A stretch of DNA of 50,583 nt from Synergistaceae bacterium. Lineage in GTDB: Bacteria; Synergistota; Synergistia; Synergistales; Aminobacteriaceae. The position numbers and the translations under genes were made by a program. The notes beneath the pieces were generated by a model that did no database searches, had not been told where the DNA came from, and worked only from the letters and a program-made list of their open reading frames with translations. The stretch covers positions 1 through 50,583 of the forward strand of contig JAHDKR010000091.1 in NCBI GenBank assembly GCA_018436785.1, given 5' to 3'. Below, piece by piece: positions 24,036-31,949 of this stretch; position 1 is the stretch's first letter; each line of letters starts with the position of its first letter.

Positions 24036-25418
24036 ATGCATATTTCGCCGACTATTTTTCGGGAGTACGATATTCGCGGCATAGCGGATGTCGATCTGAC
24101 CGACCAGGTAGTCTCAGCTATAGGACAGGCTTTCGGAACCTGGTTGGTCCGTCAGGGAGTAAGAAAAATCGTGGTTGGGGGCGATGTCCGCGTTTCCACC
24201 CGGAGAATTTCGGGCGCTCTTGTCGAGGGGCTGCTACGTACGGGTGTGGACGTTCTCAATATCGGTACCGTCACCACGCCGGTTCTCTATTGGAGCCTTC
24301 ATCACTTCGAGGTCGGCGGCGGCGTCATGATTACAGGCAGCCACAATCCCAAGGATATGAACGGTCTGAAACTTGCTTTTAGAGGGGCGACCCTGTACGG
24401 AGACGATATCCAGGAAATCCTCCGTATGGTCCTCGAAGACGACATGGCGGATGCCGCCCATCCGGGTTCTCTTAACGAAGCCGACATTCGGGATGAGTAC
24501 GTTCGTATGCTGCTGTCGAAATGCTCTCTTGGACCGAAAAAACTGAAGGTGGTCTGCGATAGCGGCAACGGCACTGCCGGTATGATGATAGGCCGGTACT
24601 TGGAGACGCTTGGATGTGAAGTCGTGTCGCTCTTCGATACACCGGACGGAACGTTCCCGAATCATCATCCCGATCCGCAACAACGGGAGAACCTGATTTC
24701 CTTGATGGATGCTGTGCGGCGTGAAAAGGCGGACGTAGGGCTCGCTTTTGACGGCGATGCGGATCGGCTTGGCGTGGTTGACGAACGCGGCGAGATGATC
24801 TGGGGGGATATTCTTATGGCGCTCTTCTGGCGTGAGATACTTCCCAAGCACCCGGGAGCCGATGTCATCGTCGAAGTGAAATGCTCCCAGTCGCTCATTG
24901 ACGACGCCCTGAAGTTCGGAGGAAAACCGCTCTTCTGGAAGTCGGGGCACTCCGTGATCAAAGCAAAGATGAAAGAGATAAAGGCTGTTTTCGCCGGAGA
25001 GCTTTCGGGGCATTTCTTTTTTGCGGATGAATACTTCGGATTCGACGACTCGTTTTATGCGGCTGCGAGGCTTTTGCGAATTCTCTCGTCGAGCGACAAA
25101 ACACTCTCGGAAATGATCTCCGATATTCCCCGATATCCGAGCACTGCCGAAGTGCGGATCAACTGTCCCGACGAGAAGAAATTCGACGTGGTCGCGTCGC
25201 TGCGCGATAAAGCGCTTGAAGAGTACGAAGCCATTACCGTCGATGGCGTTCGAATTCTCTACCCGGAAGGGTGGGGATTGATCCGGGCGTCAAATACCCA
25301 ACCGGTGATTGTCACCCGCTGTGAAGGAAGAACCGAAGCGGATTTGGAGACGATTTCGGCCGATGTGCGACGCCGTCTTCTCGCTGAAGGACTTCCCGAT
25401 TTCAGCTGGACGTACTGA
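24036..25418 (+). CDS. Phosphomannomutase/phosphoglucomutase
   Basis: Interconverts sugar 1- and 6-phosphates for exopolysaccharide or LPS precursors. The 460-aa protein of the alpha-D-phosphohexomutase family has the four signature parts: FREYDIRG at the start, the catalytic phosphoserine near residue 101 in TGSHNPKDMNG, the metal loop DGDADRLG near residue 240, and the sugar-binding GELSGHFFFAD. The C-terminal phosphate-binding loop is RASNTQPVIVTRCEG (usual form RASNTEP). This matches AlgC-type dual-specific enzymes. I start at 24036 after AAAGGAGG. The operon is apparently single-gene, with a convergent GntR gene following. Confidence 0.93.
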   Translation: MHISPTIFREYDIRGIADVDLTDQVVSAIGQAFGTWLVRQGVRKIVVGGDVRVSTRRISGALVEGLLRTGVDVLNIGTVTTPVLYWSLHHFEVGGGVMITGSHNPKDMNGLKLAFRGATLYGDDIQEILRMVLEDDMADAAHPGSLNEADIRDEYVRMLLSKCSLGPKKLKVVCDSGNGTAGMMIGRYLETLGCEVVSLFDTPDGTFPNHHPDPQQRENLISLMDAVRREKADVGLAFDGDADRLGVVDERGEMIWGDILMALFWREILPKHPGADVIVEVKCSQSLIDDALKFGGKPLFWKSGHSVIKAKMKEIKAVFAGELSGHFFFADEYFGFDDSFYAAARLLRILSSSDKTLSEMISDIPRYPSTAEVRINCPDEKKFDVVASLRDKALEEYEAITVDGVRILYPEGWGLIRASNTQPVIVTRCEGRTEADLETISADVRRRLLAEGLPDFSWTY

Positions 25419-25426
25419 ACGGCAGA

Positions 25427-25463
25427 GGCGTTGCCGCTGTTATTTCCTCCCTGCGGCAACGCC
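25427..25463. terminator. Hairpin between convergent phosphomannomutase and GntR genes
   Basis: Perfect 11-bp stem (25427-25437 with 25453-25463) and a 15-nt loop. The GntR stop codon (25440-25442) lies in the loop, so the 3' arm is within the GntR coding end. No T run on either side. Confidence 0.5.
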
Positions 25464-26150
25464 CTCCATTGCAATACCGTTTTGAAGCGTGCGGTAGACT
25501 CTTCGAACATGGTCGACCATCAGGTTCGCGGCGCGGTCGATGTCGCGTCCTACGATGGCGTCATAAACTTCCTCGTGTTCACGAAGAAAAATCTCTTTAT
25601 CGTCGAGGAGCGTATAGATACGTTCATGAGTCGCCATAATCAGGTTGAACGTCATCTTGACGATGTTGACAAAAATGAAATTATGGGTTGACTCCGCCAG
25701 AACAAGATGAAAATCGAAATCGCATTGGGCTCGGTGCTCCAAAGATTCCACGTCTTTCCCAGTTTTTGTTAGAATTCGGCGTATTCTCGTGAGGTCGGAG
25801 GGAGAAGCATGCTTTGCCGCTTCGACGGCTATTGCAGGTTCAAGCACAAGCCGCGCTTCGACGAGTTCCAGGATAGCCTCGTCCTGGAGCGGGACTCGGC
25901 CGGTCGCTCCGCCGTCGCTTCGCGACGTCCTCACAAAACGGCCTTTGCCCGGAATACTTTCGATCAAACCCATCATTTCCAGAATGCGAAATCCTTCCCG
26001 AAGCGAGCTGCGGCTGACGTTCAGTTCGTCTATAAGCTGGCGTTCCGGCGGAAGCGCGGAGCCTTGGGGCAGTTCTCCCTCGGAAATACGCAGTTTAATA
26101 CTATCGACCACCTGGTCGTATATTTTCGTCTTCCCTTTTACGTTTTCCAT
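25440..26150 (-). CDS. GntR family regulator with FCD domain
   Basis: A 236-aa transcription factor. The N-terminal winged helix (about 8-75) reads IYDQVVDSIKLRISEGELPQ, then LPPERQLIDELNVSRSSLRE and GLIESIPGKGRFVR. The C-terminal FCD effector domain has metal/acid-binding residues in DFDFHLVLAEST, REHEEVYDAI and NLMVDHVRR. FadR/LldR-like members respond to organic acids and sugars and often control the genes beside them. A promoter on the minus strand lies between it and the divergent kinase gene. The target is probably local, but no matching operator is evident. Confidence 0.93.
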   Translation of the reverse strand: MENVKGKTKIYDQVVDSIKLRISEGELPQGSALPPERQLIDELNVSRSSLREGFRILEMMGLIESIPGKGRFVRTSRSDGGATGRVPLQDEAILELVEARLVLEPAIAVEAAKHASPSDLTRIRRILTKTGKDVESLEHRAQCDFDFHLVLAESTHNFIFVNIVKMTFNLIMATHERIYTLLDDKEIFLREHEEVYDAIVGRDIDRAANLMVDHVRRVYRTLQNGIAMEGVAAGRK

Positions 26151-26185
26151 GTGTGTCTCCTTCCTGTGTTCCGTATGGTAATATA

Positions 26186-26214
26186 AGCATAATCTACTTT
26201 CAAATACAGCGCAA
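26186..26214 (-). promoter_or_regulatory. Promoter of the GntR gene
   Basis: On the minus strand TTGCGC (26214-26209) and TATGCT (26191-26186) are spaced by 17 nt. It points toward the GntR start at 26150. Confidence 0.5.
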
Positions 26215-26243
26215 CTCGTTTATCGAAGGGAGGAGAACGTTCT

Positions 26244-27890
26244 ATGGCATTCACTATTGAAGTTGCAAACGGGCCTGTTTTTTCCAGCGACGTTCCGGTC
26301 ACAGGAAAATCCGTTCTTTCGGAGAGCCGCCCAGACGGCGAAGAGAAGACCATCGTCGCGTGGAGAGTAAACAATTACCTTCGTTCACTCGACTGGGTTA
26401 TTGAAGACAATGCACGGGTTGAGTTCATTGATACATCCTCCTTTGAAGGCATGGAAGTGTATCGCCGCTCCCTGAGCTTCCTCCTCGTGCTTGCATGTAA
26501 ACGAGGCTTGGCGAAAGACGTCGTTCTCCGCCACTCCATCAGTGAAGGGTACTACTGGGAGTTTGTAGAGGGAGAAGTCACGGATGAAGACCTTGCGGTC
26601 ATCAAGGCCACTATGGCTGATCTTGTCGGAAAGGATCTGCCGTTTATTCGAAAAGTTGTCCCCCTCGATAAGGCCAGGAGAATTTTCGACCGGCAGGGAA
26701 GCGGGGAAGTTGCACGGCTCTTTCAGTGGGGCGCCGTCGATCCTGTGGAACTCTATCGTTGCGCAGATATGTACGGATACTACTATGCCCCGCTCGCCCC
26801 GTCGACCGGGTATTTGAAGCTCTACGATCTCAAAAAGCTCGGACCCGGGATGGCGCTTCAATTCCCGACAATCAGCTATCCTTCCTCTCTGCCTCCATTC
26901 CGCGCTTCGAAAAATCTCTCCGGAGTTTTCCTGGACTATGCTAAATGGCTTGAAGTGCTTGATCTCCGGACAATGGACAGTCTGCATAAAAAGGTTGCGG
27001 AGGGCAGAAGTCAAGAAGTTATCCTTATCGCAGAGGCATTCCATGCGCAGAAATTGGGGCGGATCGCCGATGAAATAGCCTCAAAGACAAAAGTGAAGGT
27101 AGCGGCGATTGCAGGGCCTTCAGGCTCCGGAAAGACAACTTTTTCCGAAAGGCTGAAAATACAGCTTCTCGTCTGCGGCAGAAATCCCGTGACGCTTGCT
27201 ATGGATAACTACTTTGTGAACCGGGAGGATACTCCGCGCGATGAGCAAGGCAACCTCGATTTTGAAGTAGTGGAGGCGCTCGAATTGGAACTGCTGGAGG
27301 ACCACCTTCGCCGCCTTCTCGCCGGAGAAGAGGTTGTCACCCCTCAGTTTAGTTTTATCGAGGGAAAGAAAAAACCCGGTAAAAAAATAAAGCTCGGTCC
27401 CCGTGATATCCTGATAATGGAGGGAATACACGGCTTGAATGACAGGGTGACCGGCGCGATTGCAAAGGACGAACTGTACGGGATTTTCGTCTCTCCGCTC
27501 ACAGGTGTGAACTTCGATAACCATAACCGGACGAGTACCACCGACAACCGTCTTCTTCGCCGTCTTGTACGCGATGCAAGGACGAGAGGGCATTCTGCTG
27601 AATCAACGTTAACCCTCTGGCCGAAGGTCATCAGGGGGAGCATGCAGTTTGTGTTCCCCTACCAGAAACATGCGGACGTGATGTTTAACTCCTCTCTACC
27701 GTACGAATTGGCGGCTCTGAGGGCGTATGTCGATCCGATACTTCATACGGTCCCGGAAAACTCCCCTGTCTACGGTGAAGCGCAGCGAATTCTCTCGATG
27801 ATCAAGTTTGTTCCCATGATTCCAACGGAGATCATACCGAACAACTCGATTATCAGGGAGTTCATCGGCGGCTCATGTTTCGACGTGTAG
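26244..27890 (+). CDS. TGS/SAD-linked nucleoside kinase (uridine kinase-like)
   Basis: A 548-aa protein. The N-terminal half (about 1-275) resembles the TGS and second additional domain of threonyl-tRNA synthetases (SVLSESRPDGEEKTIVAW, and later RGLAKDVVLRHSISEGYYWE). The C-terminal half is a P-loop kinase with Walker A GPSGSGKTTFSERL near residue 290, an acidic strand AMDNYF, and a lid region RLLRRLVRDARTRG, as in uridine kinase/phosphoribulokinase. This fused form is a known bacterial family annotated as nucleoside kinase. It may phosphorylate uridine or cytidine. It is divergent from the GntR gene, and the LacI gene follows after 16 nt, so the latter may be co-transcribed. Confidence 0.9.
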   Translation: MAFTIEVANGPVFSSDVPVTGKSVLSESRPDGEEKTIVAWRVNNYLRSLDWVIEDNARVEFIDTSSFEGMEVYRRSLSFLLVLACKRGLAKDVVLRHSISEGYYWEFVEGEVTDEDLAVIKATMADLVGKDLPFIRKVVPLDKARRIFDRQGSGEVARLFQWGAVDPVELYRCADMYGYYYAPLAPSTGYLKLYDLKKLGPGMALQFPTISYPSSLPPFRASKNLSGVFLDYAKWLEVLDLRTMDSLHKKVAEGRSQEVILIAEAFHAQKLGRIADEIASKTKVKVAAIAGPSGSGKTTFSERLKIQLLVCGRNPVTLAMDNYFVNREDTPRDEQGNLDFEVVEALELELLEDHLRRLLAGEEVVTPQFSFIEGKKKPGKKIKLGPRDILIMEGIHGLNDRVTGAIAKDELYGIFVSPLTGVNFDNHNRTSTTDNRLLRRLVRDARTRGHSAESTLTLWPKVIRGSMQFVFPYQKHADVMFNSSLPYELAALRAYVDPILHTVPENSPVYGEAQRILSMIKFVPMIPTEIIPNNSIIREFIGGSCFDV

Positions 27891-27906
27891 CGCTCTCCTC
27901 CCTATT

Positions 27907-28761
27907 GTGACGCGAGCGACGATGGAAGATGTGGCCCGGTTCGCCGGTGTGAACAAGGCCACAGTCAGCAGAGCGCTGAAAGGAGATCCTCGCATCTCTT
28001 CCGTCACGAGTGAAAAAGTGTGGAATGCTGCGAAGACTCTCGGGTATCGTATTGACCGTACCGCAAGCGGGCTTTCCGGAGGCAAGACCGGCCTTGCGGC
28101 AGTTGTGCTTGAAAGCCTTAGACCCTGGTTCAGTCCGCTTTTCTTTTCTGGATTGAACCGTGTTCTCGGCAACGCGGGAATGGATATTCTTCTCAAGATG
28201 CCCGGTTTCAGCGATGACGCGCTGGAAGCTTCGCTTGTATCACGCCGTGTCGACTGTATTCTTCTTGCAGGAAGCGGGGAGGGGATGGCGCCCTCCCGCT
28301 TTTTGCTACCGCAGATACCTGTTGTAACGGCCGGTTTTTTCATTGCTGAAACACCTTCAGTTTTCGTTTCAGAGCAAGAGACGCTCTCACGGCTTCGCTC
28401 CGTCTCTTCGGGGCGTCCGCTTCGTTTTGTTTCGGGAACGTCTCCTCTTTTCCCCTTTCTCTCACGCAGTATCACAGATTCGGAAGCAACCCCGGAGGAA
28501 TACTTTTGGATCATGGATGGTTGCGCACCGGAGGACGTCGGGCGTACGGTTCGTTTCGGATGTGTCTGTACTCTCCCTGAGGAACCGGTACGTACAGGTT
28601 TCTTTCGTATCGAATGGCCGGCTTTTGAAATGGGAGTTGCCGTCGGTCGCCTTCTTATGAAAGCGTCGTCGGGGAAAGATGTCTTCCCAACCCGCCTAAT
28701 GCCTGTTCCGCTTGTCCGGGATCCCGCGGGAGAAAAAATACTCTTCGGGAAAATGAACTAA
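27907..28761 (+). CDS. Short LacI family transcriptional regulator
   Basis: The N-terminal helix-turn-helix is clear (MEDVARFAGVNKATVSRALKG, residues 6-26, followed by VWNAAKTLGYRID). The effector domain is about 215 residues instead of the usual 270 or more, and it is hard to align in its second half, so the ligand site may be degenerate or of another kind. The GTG at 27907 and the ATG at 27922 both lack a good RBS. It begins 16 nt after the kinase stop, so translation may depend on re-initiation. Its target is not known. Confidence 0.82.
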   Translation: MTRATMEDVARFAGVNKATVSRALKGDPRISSVTSEKVWNAAKTLGYRIDRTASGLSGGKTGLAAVVLESLRPWFSPLFFSGLNRVLGNAGMDILLKMPGFSDDALEASLVSRRVDCILLAGSGEGMAPSRFLLPQIPVVTAGFFIAETPSVFVSEQETLSRLRSVSSGRPLRFVSGTSPLFPFLSRSITDSEATPEEYFWIMDGCAPEDVGRTVRFGCVCTLPEEPVRTGFFRIEWPAFEMGVAVGRLLMKASSGKDVFPTRLMPVPLVRDPAGEKILFGKMN

Positions 28762-28792
28762 GGTTTTTTTGAAGAGAAAAGCTAAACGGGTG

Positions 28793-28821
28793 TTGACTTA
28801 TGAAAAAAGTCGTGGTATAAC
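28793..28821 (+). promoter_or_regulatory. Near-consensus promoter of the 60-aa gene
   Basis: TTGACT (28793-28798), 17-nt spacer, TATAAC (28816-28821). It is among the best sigma-70-type promoters visible in the window. Predicted start near 28828, giving a leader of about 58 nt. The DNA from 28824 to 28830 and 28868 to 28874 forms CCTCGTG/CACGAGG arms, the second touching the RBS. Confidence 0.8.
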
Positions 28822-28885
28822 ATCCTCGTGGAAGAAACAGTGTCAGTCGCTGCCAAGCAGACAAAAACACGAGGAGGTTTTCGAC

Positions 28886-29068
28886 ATGTGGATGAAAGAT
28901 ACAAACGGGAATTGGTTCTGTGACGCTCCTCTTTGCAGCGGATGCTGCACCCCATCCCTCGTATGGGATAAAAATGAAAATGGCGCGTGGTTCCTTTCGG
29001 AACCCGGCGCCATCTCTGCGGCAATAACATCATTTCCTGTAAAACACCAGCTCTCCCTGGCGGTGTAG
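28886..29068 (+). CDS. Small Cys-cluster protein with two NG-x-WF repeats (60 aa)
   Basis: Not recognised. It carries two short matching segments: KDTNGNWFCDAP (near residue 4) and KNENGAWFLSEP (near residue 29), a K-x-x-NG-x-WF-x-x-x-P pattern. Between them is a Cys cluster of the form C-x4-C-x2-CC, which could bind metal or form disulfides. The repeats recall the NG-x-W-(Y/F) units of cell-wall-binding repeat proteins, but two copies are too few to decide. No signal peptide. It has its own near-consensus promoter and a strong RBS (GAGGAGGT, 7 nt from the ATG at 28886). The second half lies over the antisense terminator of the GH3 operon. Confidence 0.65.
   Translation: MWMKDTNGNWFCDAPLCSGCCTPSLVWDKNENGAWFLSEPGAISAAITSFPVKHQLSLAV
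28970..29013 (-). terminator. Intrinsic terminator of the GH3 operon
   Basis: On the minus strand: a long stem closed by a GAAA tetraloop (29013 to 28980, one internal 2x2 mismatch), followed by TTTTCATTTTT. It is 57 nt past the GH3 stop and lies within the 60-aa gene on the other strand. Confidence 0.88.
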
Positions 29069-29069
29069 C

Positions 29070-30755
29070 TTAAAAACCGGAGGTTACCCGGCATCCTCCC
29101 GTTCGTATTTCAAAACCGGGAAGCTCTACGGGCAATCTTCCTTCAGCGGGGGCATTTCCCCGGAGTACATCGGCCAGGGCCTGAAGCGAAGGGGTGTTGT
29201 CGCTATATGAAACGATAGCGCCCGACACGGAGGGCAGCGATAAAAGTGCGTACGGAGTCCGAAGAGAGATGAGGAGAGTTCGTTCTTCACCGATCTGCCG
29301 GACAAGGTTGAGCCAGTCCGGGTTTCTCTTACTATCGTACTCCGCGACCAGAATCCTGTCGACGCCCTCTACGCGCTGCAGTATACCGGAGATATCATGA
29401 GATTCCGGCCGTTCTGGGACTTCGATCAGGTCGACATCGAAGAGAAATTCACAGAAAACTTTTCCCGCAGCAATCCGTTCCCCGGGCCAGAGCAGCGGGC
29501 GTTTTTTTCCGTCTCGTACGGTTTGCAAAGTTTCAGATCTGTTCCTGGCAACAGTGATACTTCGCAACGCCGCTTCGCGTGCGGTAGCAGCCCCATCGGG
29601 AGCGATGCGCGGAGCAAAGTGCGGTTCCCATTCATCTTGAAGAAGACCAAGCGCTTCTTTCGCCTCCAGAACCTTTCGTACAGCGTCATCCAGCCGACTG
29701 ATTGGAATTTCCCCTTCAACGCAGGCTTTCAACAGTGCGTTGTACATGTTGAAGTGCTCCGTTTCTTCATGCCCTTTGTCGGCTCCGAAAAGCAGGATAT
29801 CCGCTCCGGCGTTCATCGCTTCTATAGCAGCTTCCTCCATGGTCCTTTCTTTTTTTAACGCCGCCATACCCATCGAGTCTGTGATTATCAGGCCTTTGAA
29901 GTTCAGTTCGGTGCGGAGCATCCCGAGTATGGCAGGGGAAAGGGTCGCCGGATTTTTCTCGTCGAGAGCAGGAACAAGAACGTGCGCAGTCATGACCATC
30001 GGCACGCCGGCATTGACAGCCGCTTTGAAGGGGGGGAATTCAACAGAATTCAGACGATCCTTGGAGACATTGATGATAGGGAGGCCAGAATGAGAATCCA
30101 CCTCGGTATCTCCATGTCCGGGGAAGTGTTTCGCAGAGGGGAATACGCCTTTTTCTAAAAAAGAGGAAATCATTGCTGCCCCGAGGCGGGCGACCTCCTG
30201 CGGGTCGGAGCCGAAAGAGCGAACGCCGATTATCGGATTCAACGGATTGTTGTTCACATCCACCACCGGGGCAAAATTCATGTTGATACCGAGGCTCGCA
30301 AGCTCTTCCCCCATTACTGAAGCGACACGACCGGCCAGAGACGGATCCCCTGCCGCTCCAAGAGCCATATTACCCGGGAAAGGGGTAACACCCTCGCGGA
30401 TACGGGCAATCAGACCGCCCTCCTGATCAATAGCTATGAAGAGCGGACGAGAACTTGAAGCGAGAGCTCTCCGTTGAATTGACTCGTTCAGGTTCGCAAC
30501 CTGTTCGGCGGACTCAATGTTGTTTCGGCTGGAATACAGGATGACTCCTCCGACCTTGATCTCCGAGATGAACTTTTGAAGGTTCTCGGACATTGCTCCT
30601 CCCTCGAAAAAAACCAGCATAATCTGTCCAACTTTCTCCTCAAGCGTCATAGAAGAAAGATCTCGCGTATTCGCTTCCGAGATGCGCATAAATCCGGGGA
30701 TCAGAAAAAAAAGGCCGAGGAGCAATGTGCAGACAGCTTTTTTCGAAGTAATCAT
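29070..30755 (-). CDS. nagZ: Glycoside hydrolase family 3, beta-N-acetylhexosaminidase-like, exported
   Basis: A 561-aa enzyme that hydrolyses N-acetylglucosaminyl links, probably in peptidoglycan turnover. It has a signal peptide (LLLGLFFLIPGFMRISEA). Family 3 motifs include GGVILYSSRN, IDQEGG, the KHFPGHGDT loop with its His (typical of NagZ-type enzymes), and the nucleophile Asp in ITDSMGM. After the TIM barrel (about 1-370) it has a second alpha/beta domain of about 190 residues, which NagZ of Gram-negatives usually lacks. The gene overlaps the stop of the degenerate-GGDEF gene by 4 nt (ATGA at 30752), so the two are coupled. Confidence 0.92.
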   Translation of the reverse strand: MITSKKAVCTLLLGLFFLIPGFMRISEANTRDLSSMTLEEKVGQIMLVFFEGGAMSENLQKFISEIKVGGVILYSSRNNIESAEQVANLNESIQRRALASSSRPLFIAIDQEGGLIARIREGVTPFPGNMALGAAGDPSLAGRVASVMGEELASLGINMNFAPVVDVNNNPLNPIIGVRSFGSDPQEVARLGAAMISSFLEKGVFPSAKHFPGHGDTEVDSHSGLPIINVSKDRLNSVEFPPFKAAVNAGVPMVMTAHVLVPALDEKNPATLSPAILGMLRTELNFKGLIITDSMGMAALKKERTMEEAAIEAMNAGADILLFGADKGHEETEHFNMYNALLKACVEGEIPISRLDDAVRKVLEAKEALGLLQDEWEPHFAPRIAPDGAATAREAALRSITVARNRSETLQTVRDGKKRPLLWPGERIAAGKVFCEFLFDVDLIEVPERPESHDISGILQRVEGVDRILVAEYDSKRNPDWLNLVRQIGEERTLLISLRTPYALLSLPSVSGAIVSYSDNTPSLQALADVLRGNAPAEGRLPVELPGFEIRTGGCRVTSGF

Positions 30756-31885
30756 TCAGCGCTCCCTCCTAAAGAAGCATAAAGCTTTTGGATAAACTGC
30801 TCATACGAAAGAGGATAGTTCCCGCTGTAATACAAAAATCCATACTCTATATCGACCGAGAAAGGATAGTCTTTCTTCATCTCATCAAGCGATTCGGGAA
30901 CTACTATTAGTTTGAGTGCCGTGTCTTTTGCGCCTTGCTGTGGAGTTTCAGGGAGAAGGAGCAGAAACTCCCCGTCCTGCATGGAAAAGCCCATATCGCT
31001 CTCCCTGATGGACTCCTTGACGTAGAGAACATACGCGGCAAGGAAAGTTTCCTCCAGGGCAGGCTGCCGGCTTCTTCCGGGAAGGTAGGTGTAGTTCACC
31101 TTGAGTAAAATCCCGCAAAGCCAGCGTCTGTACCTGTTTGCTCTGCCCAGTTCCTCCGGGATACGCAACTGGGCGTATTTCCTGGAGTAGAGTCCGTATT
31201 TCGGGTCAAAGAGTTCCAGCTCGCTCTTTGCTTCAGCGGTCTTTGAATTTTTTTGCGCAGGAGGGTTGTCAACAAGTAAAAAATGGAACTGACCGTCCTT
31301 CGCCTTCTGAAAAATTGCATGCTTCTTTCCCCCGACAACAGCTTCTGTCTCACCGGGAACAAAAAAGGTTGTCACATTTTCCCCTTGTACAGAACCGTTT
31401 TCGGCAAAAGACGCGAAGGCGTCGTTTGCATTGATGATTGTCCCCTCGTTATCCAAAACAACGTATGGGAAAGGAGACCTCATCCAAGGTTCGGATGCTG
31501 TATCAGAGGAAGGGGATTCAGCGTGCGCGACCGGCGGAGGAAGATGTGTTCCCCTTCCGTACTGCGAGTACGAGTGCAACAATATAAAAAAACCAGAAAC
31601 AGCAGCGAGTACGCCTACCCAGGGGAGAATCGGATGAGCGCCCGCCTCCATGGAAACGATGCATATGATGATTCCCTGGGCCGCCATCTGAAGCGGTGGT
31701 AATTGGGAAAACAAGCTGTTCTTTATTGAAAAAACATAGAACATGCTGAACGCAAAATACAAAAGAAGTAAAAGCACCCACAAAGGGGCCCCCGCCGATA
31801 GTTTGTTGCTCTCATTTCCGAAAGCGACGAGAAGGAGAGAGAGAGGCAGCGAAAGCAGCGGAGGTATGGTGAGCCATAAAATCAT
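30752..31885 (-). CDS. Membrane protein with PAS-like and degenerate GGDEF domains
   Basis: A 377-aa protein. Four hydrophobic segments fill residues 1-105. A PAS-like segment follows (PYVVLDNEGTIINANDAFASFA, about 136-160). The C-terminal part from YGLYSRKYAQLRIPEELGRA to the end has the GGDEF domain layout, including the ESDMGFSMQDGEFLLLLPET string. The signature motif itself is QDGEF rather than GGDEF, so diguanylate cyclase activity is unlikely; it may sense or bind a nucleotide or act as a scaffold. It is coupled to the GH3 gene by ATGA, which links it to cell-wall turnover by position only. Confidence 0.78.
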   Translation of the reverse strand: MILWLTIPPLLSLPLSLLLVAFGNESNKLSAGAPLWVLLLLLYFAFSMFYVFSIKNSLFSQLPPLQMAAQGIIICIVSMEAGAHPILPWVGVLAAVSGFFILLHSYSQYGRGTHLPPPVAHAESPSSDTASEPWMRSPFPYVVLDNEGTIINANDAFASFAENGSVQGENVTTFFVPGETEAVVGGKKHAIFQKAKDGQFHFLLVDNPPAQKNSKTAEAKSELELFDPKYGLYSRKYAQLRIPEELGRANRYRRWLCGILLKVNYTYLPGRSRQPALEETFLAAYVLYVKESIRESDMGFSMQDGEFLLLLPETPQQGAKDTALKLIVVPESLDEMKKDYPFSVDIEYGFLYYSGNYPLSYEQFIQKLYASLGGSAE

Positions 31886-31949
31886 GGCTGGATTCTCCTA
31901 ATTATATGTTTGCTTCTCCTGGACGCCGAGTACCGCAGAATGTAGTATT

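Noticed and set aside
27873..28514. 213-codon open frame on the minus strand opposite the LacI gene
   Set aside because: Its protein is rich in Ser, Arg and Pro with no pattern, lies fully antisense to a clear helix-turn-helix gene and has no RBS.
28769..28885. A longer version of the 60-aa gene starting at 28769
   Set aside because: It would start upstream of the promoter itself (28793-28821) and lacks an RBS; the ATG at 28886 has a strong one.
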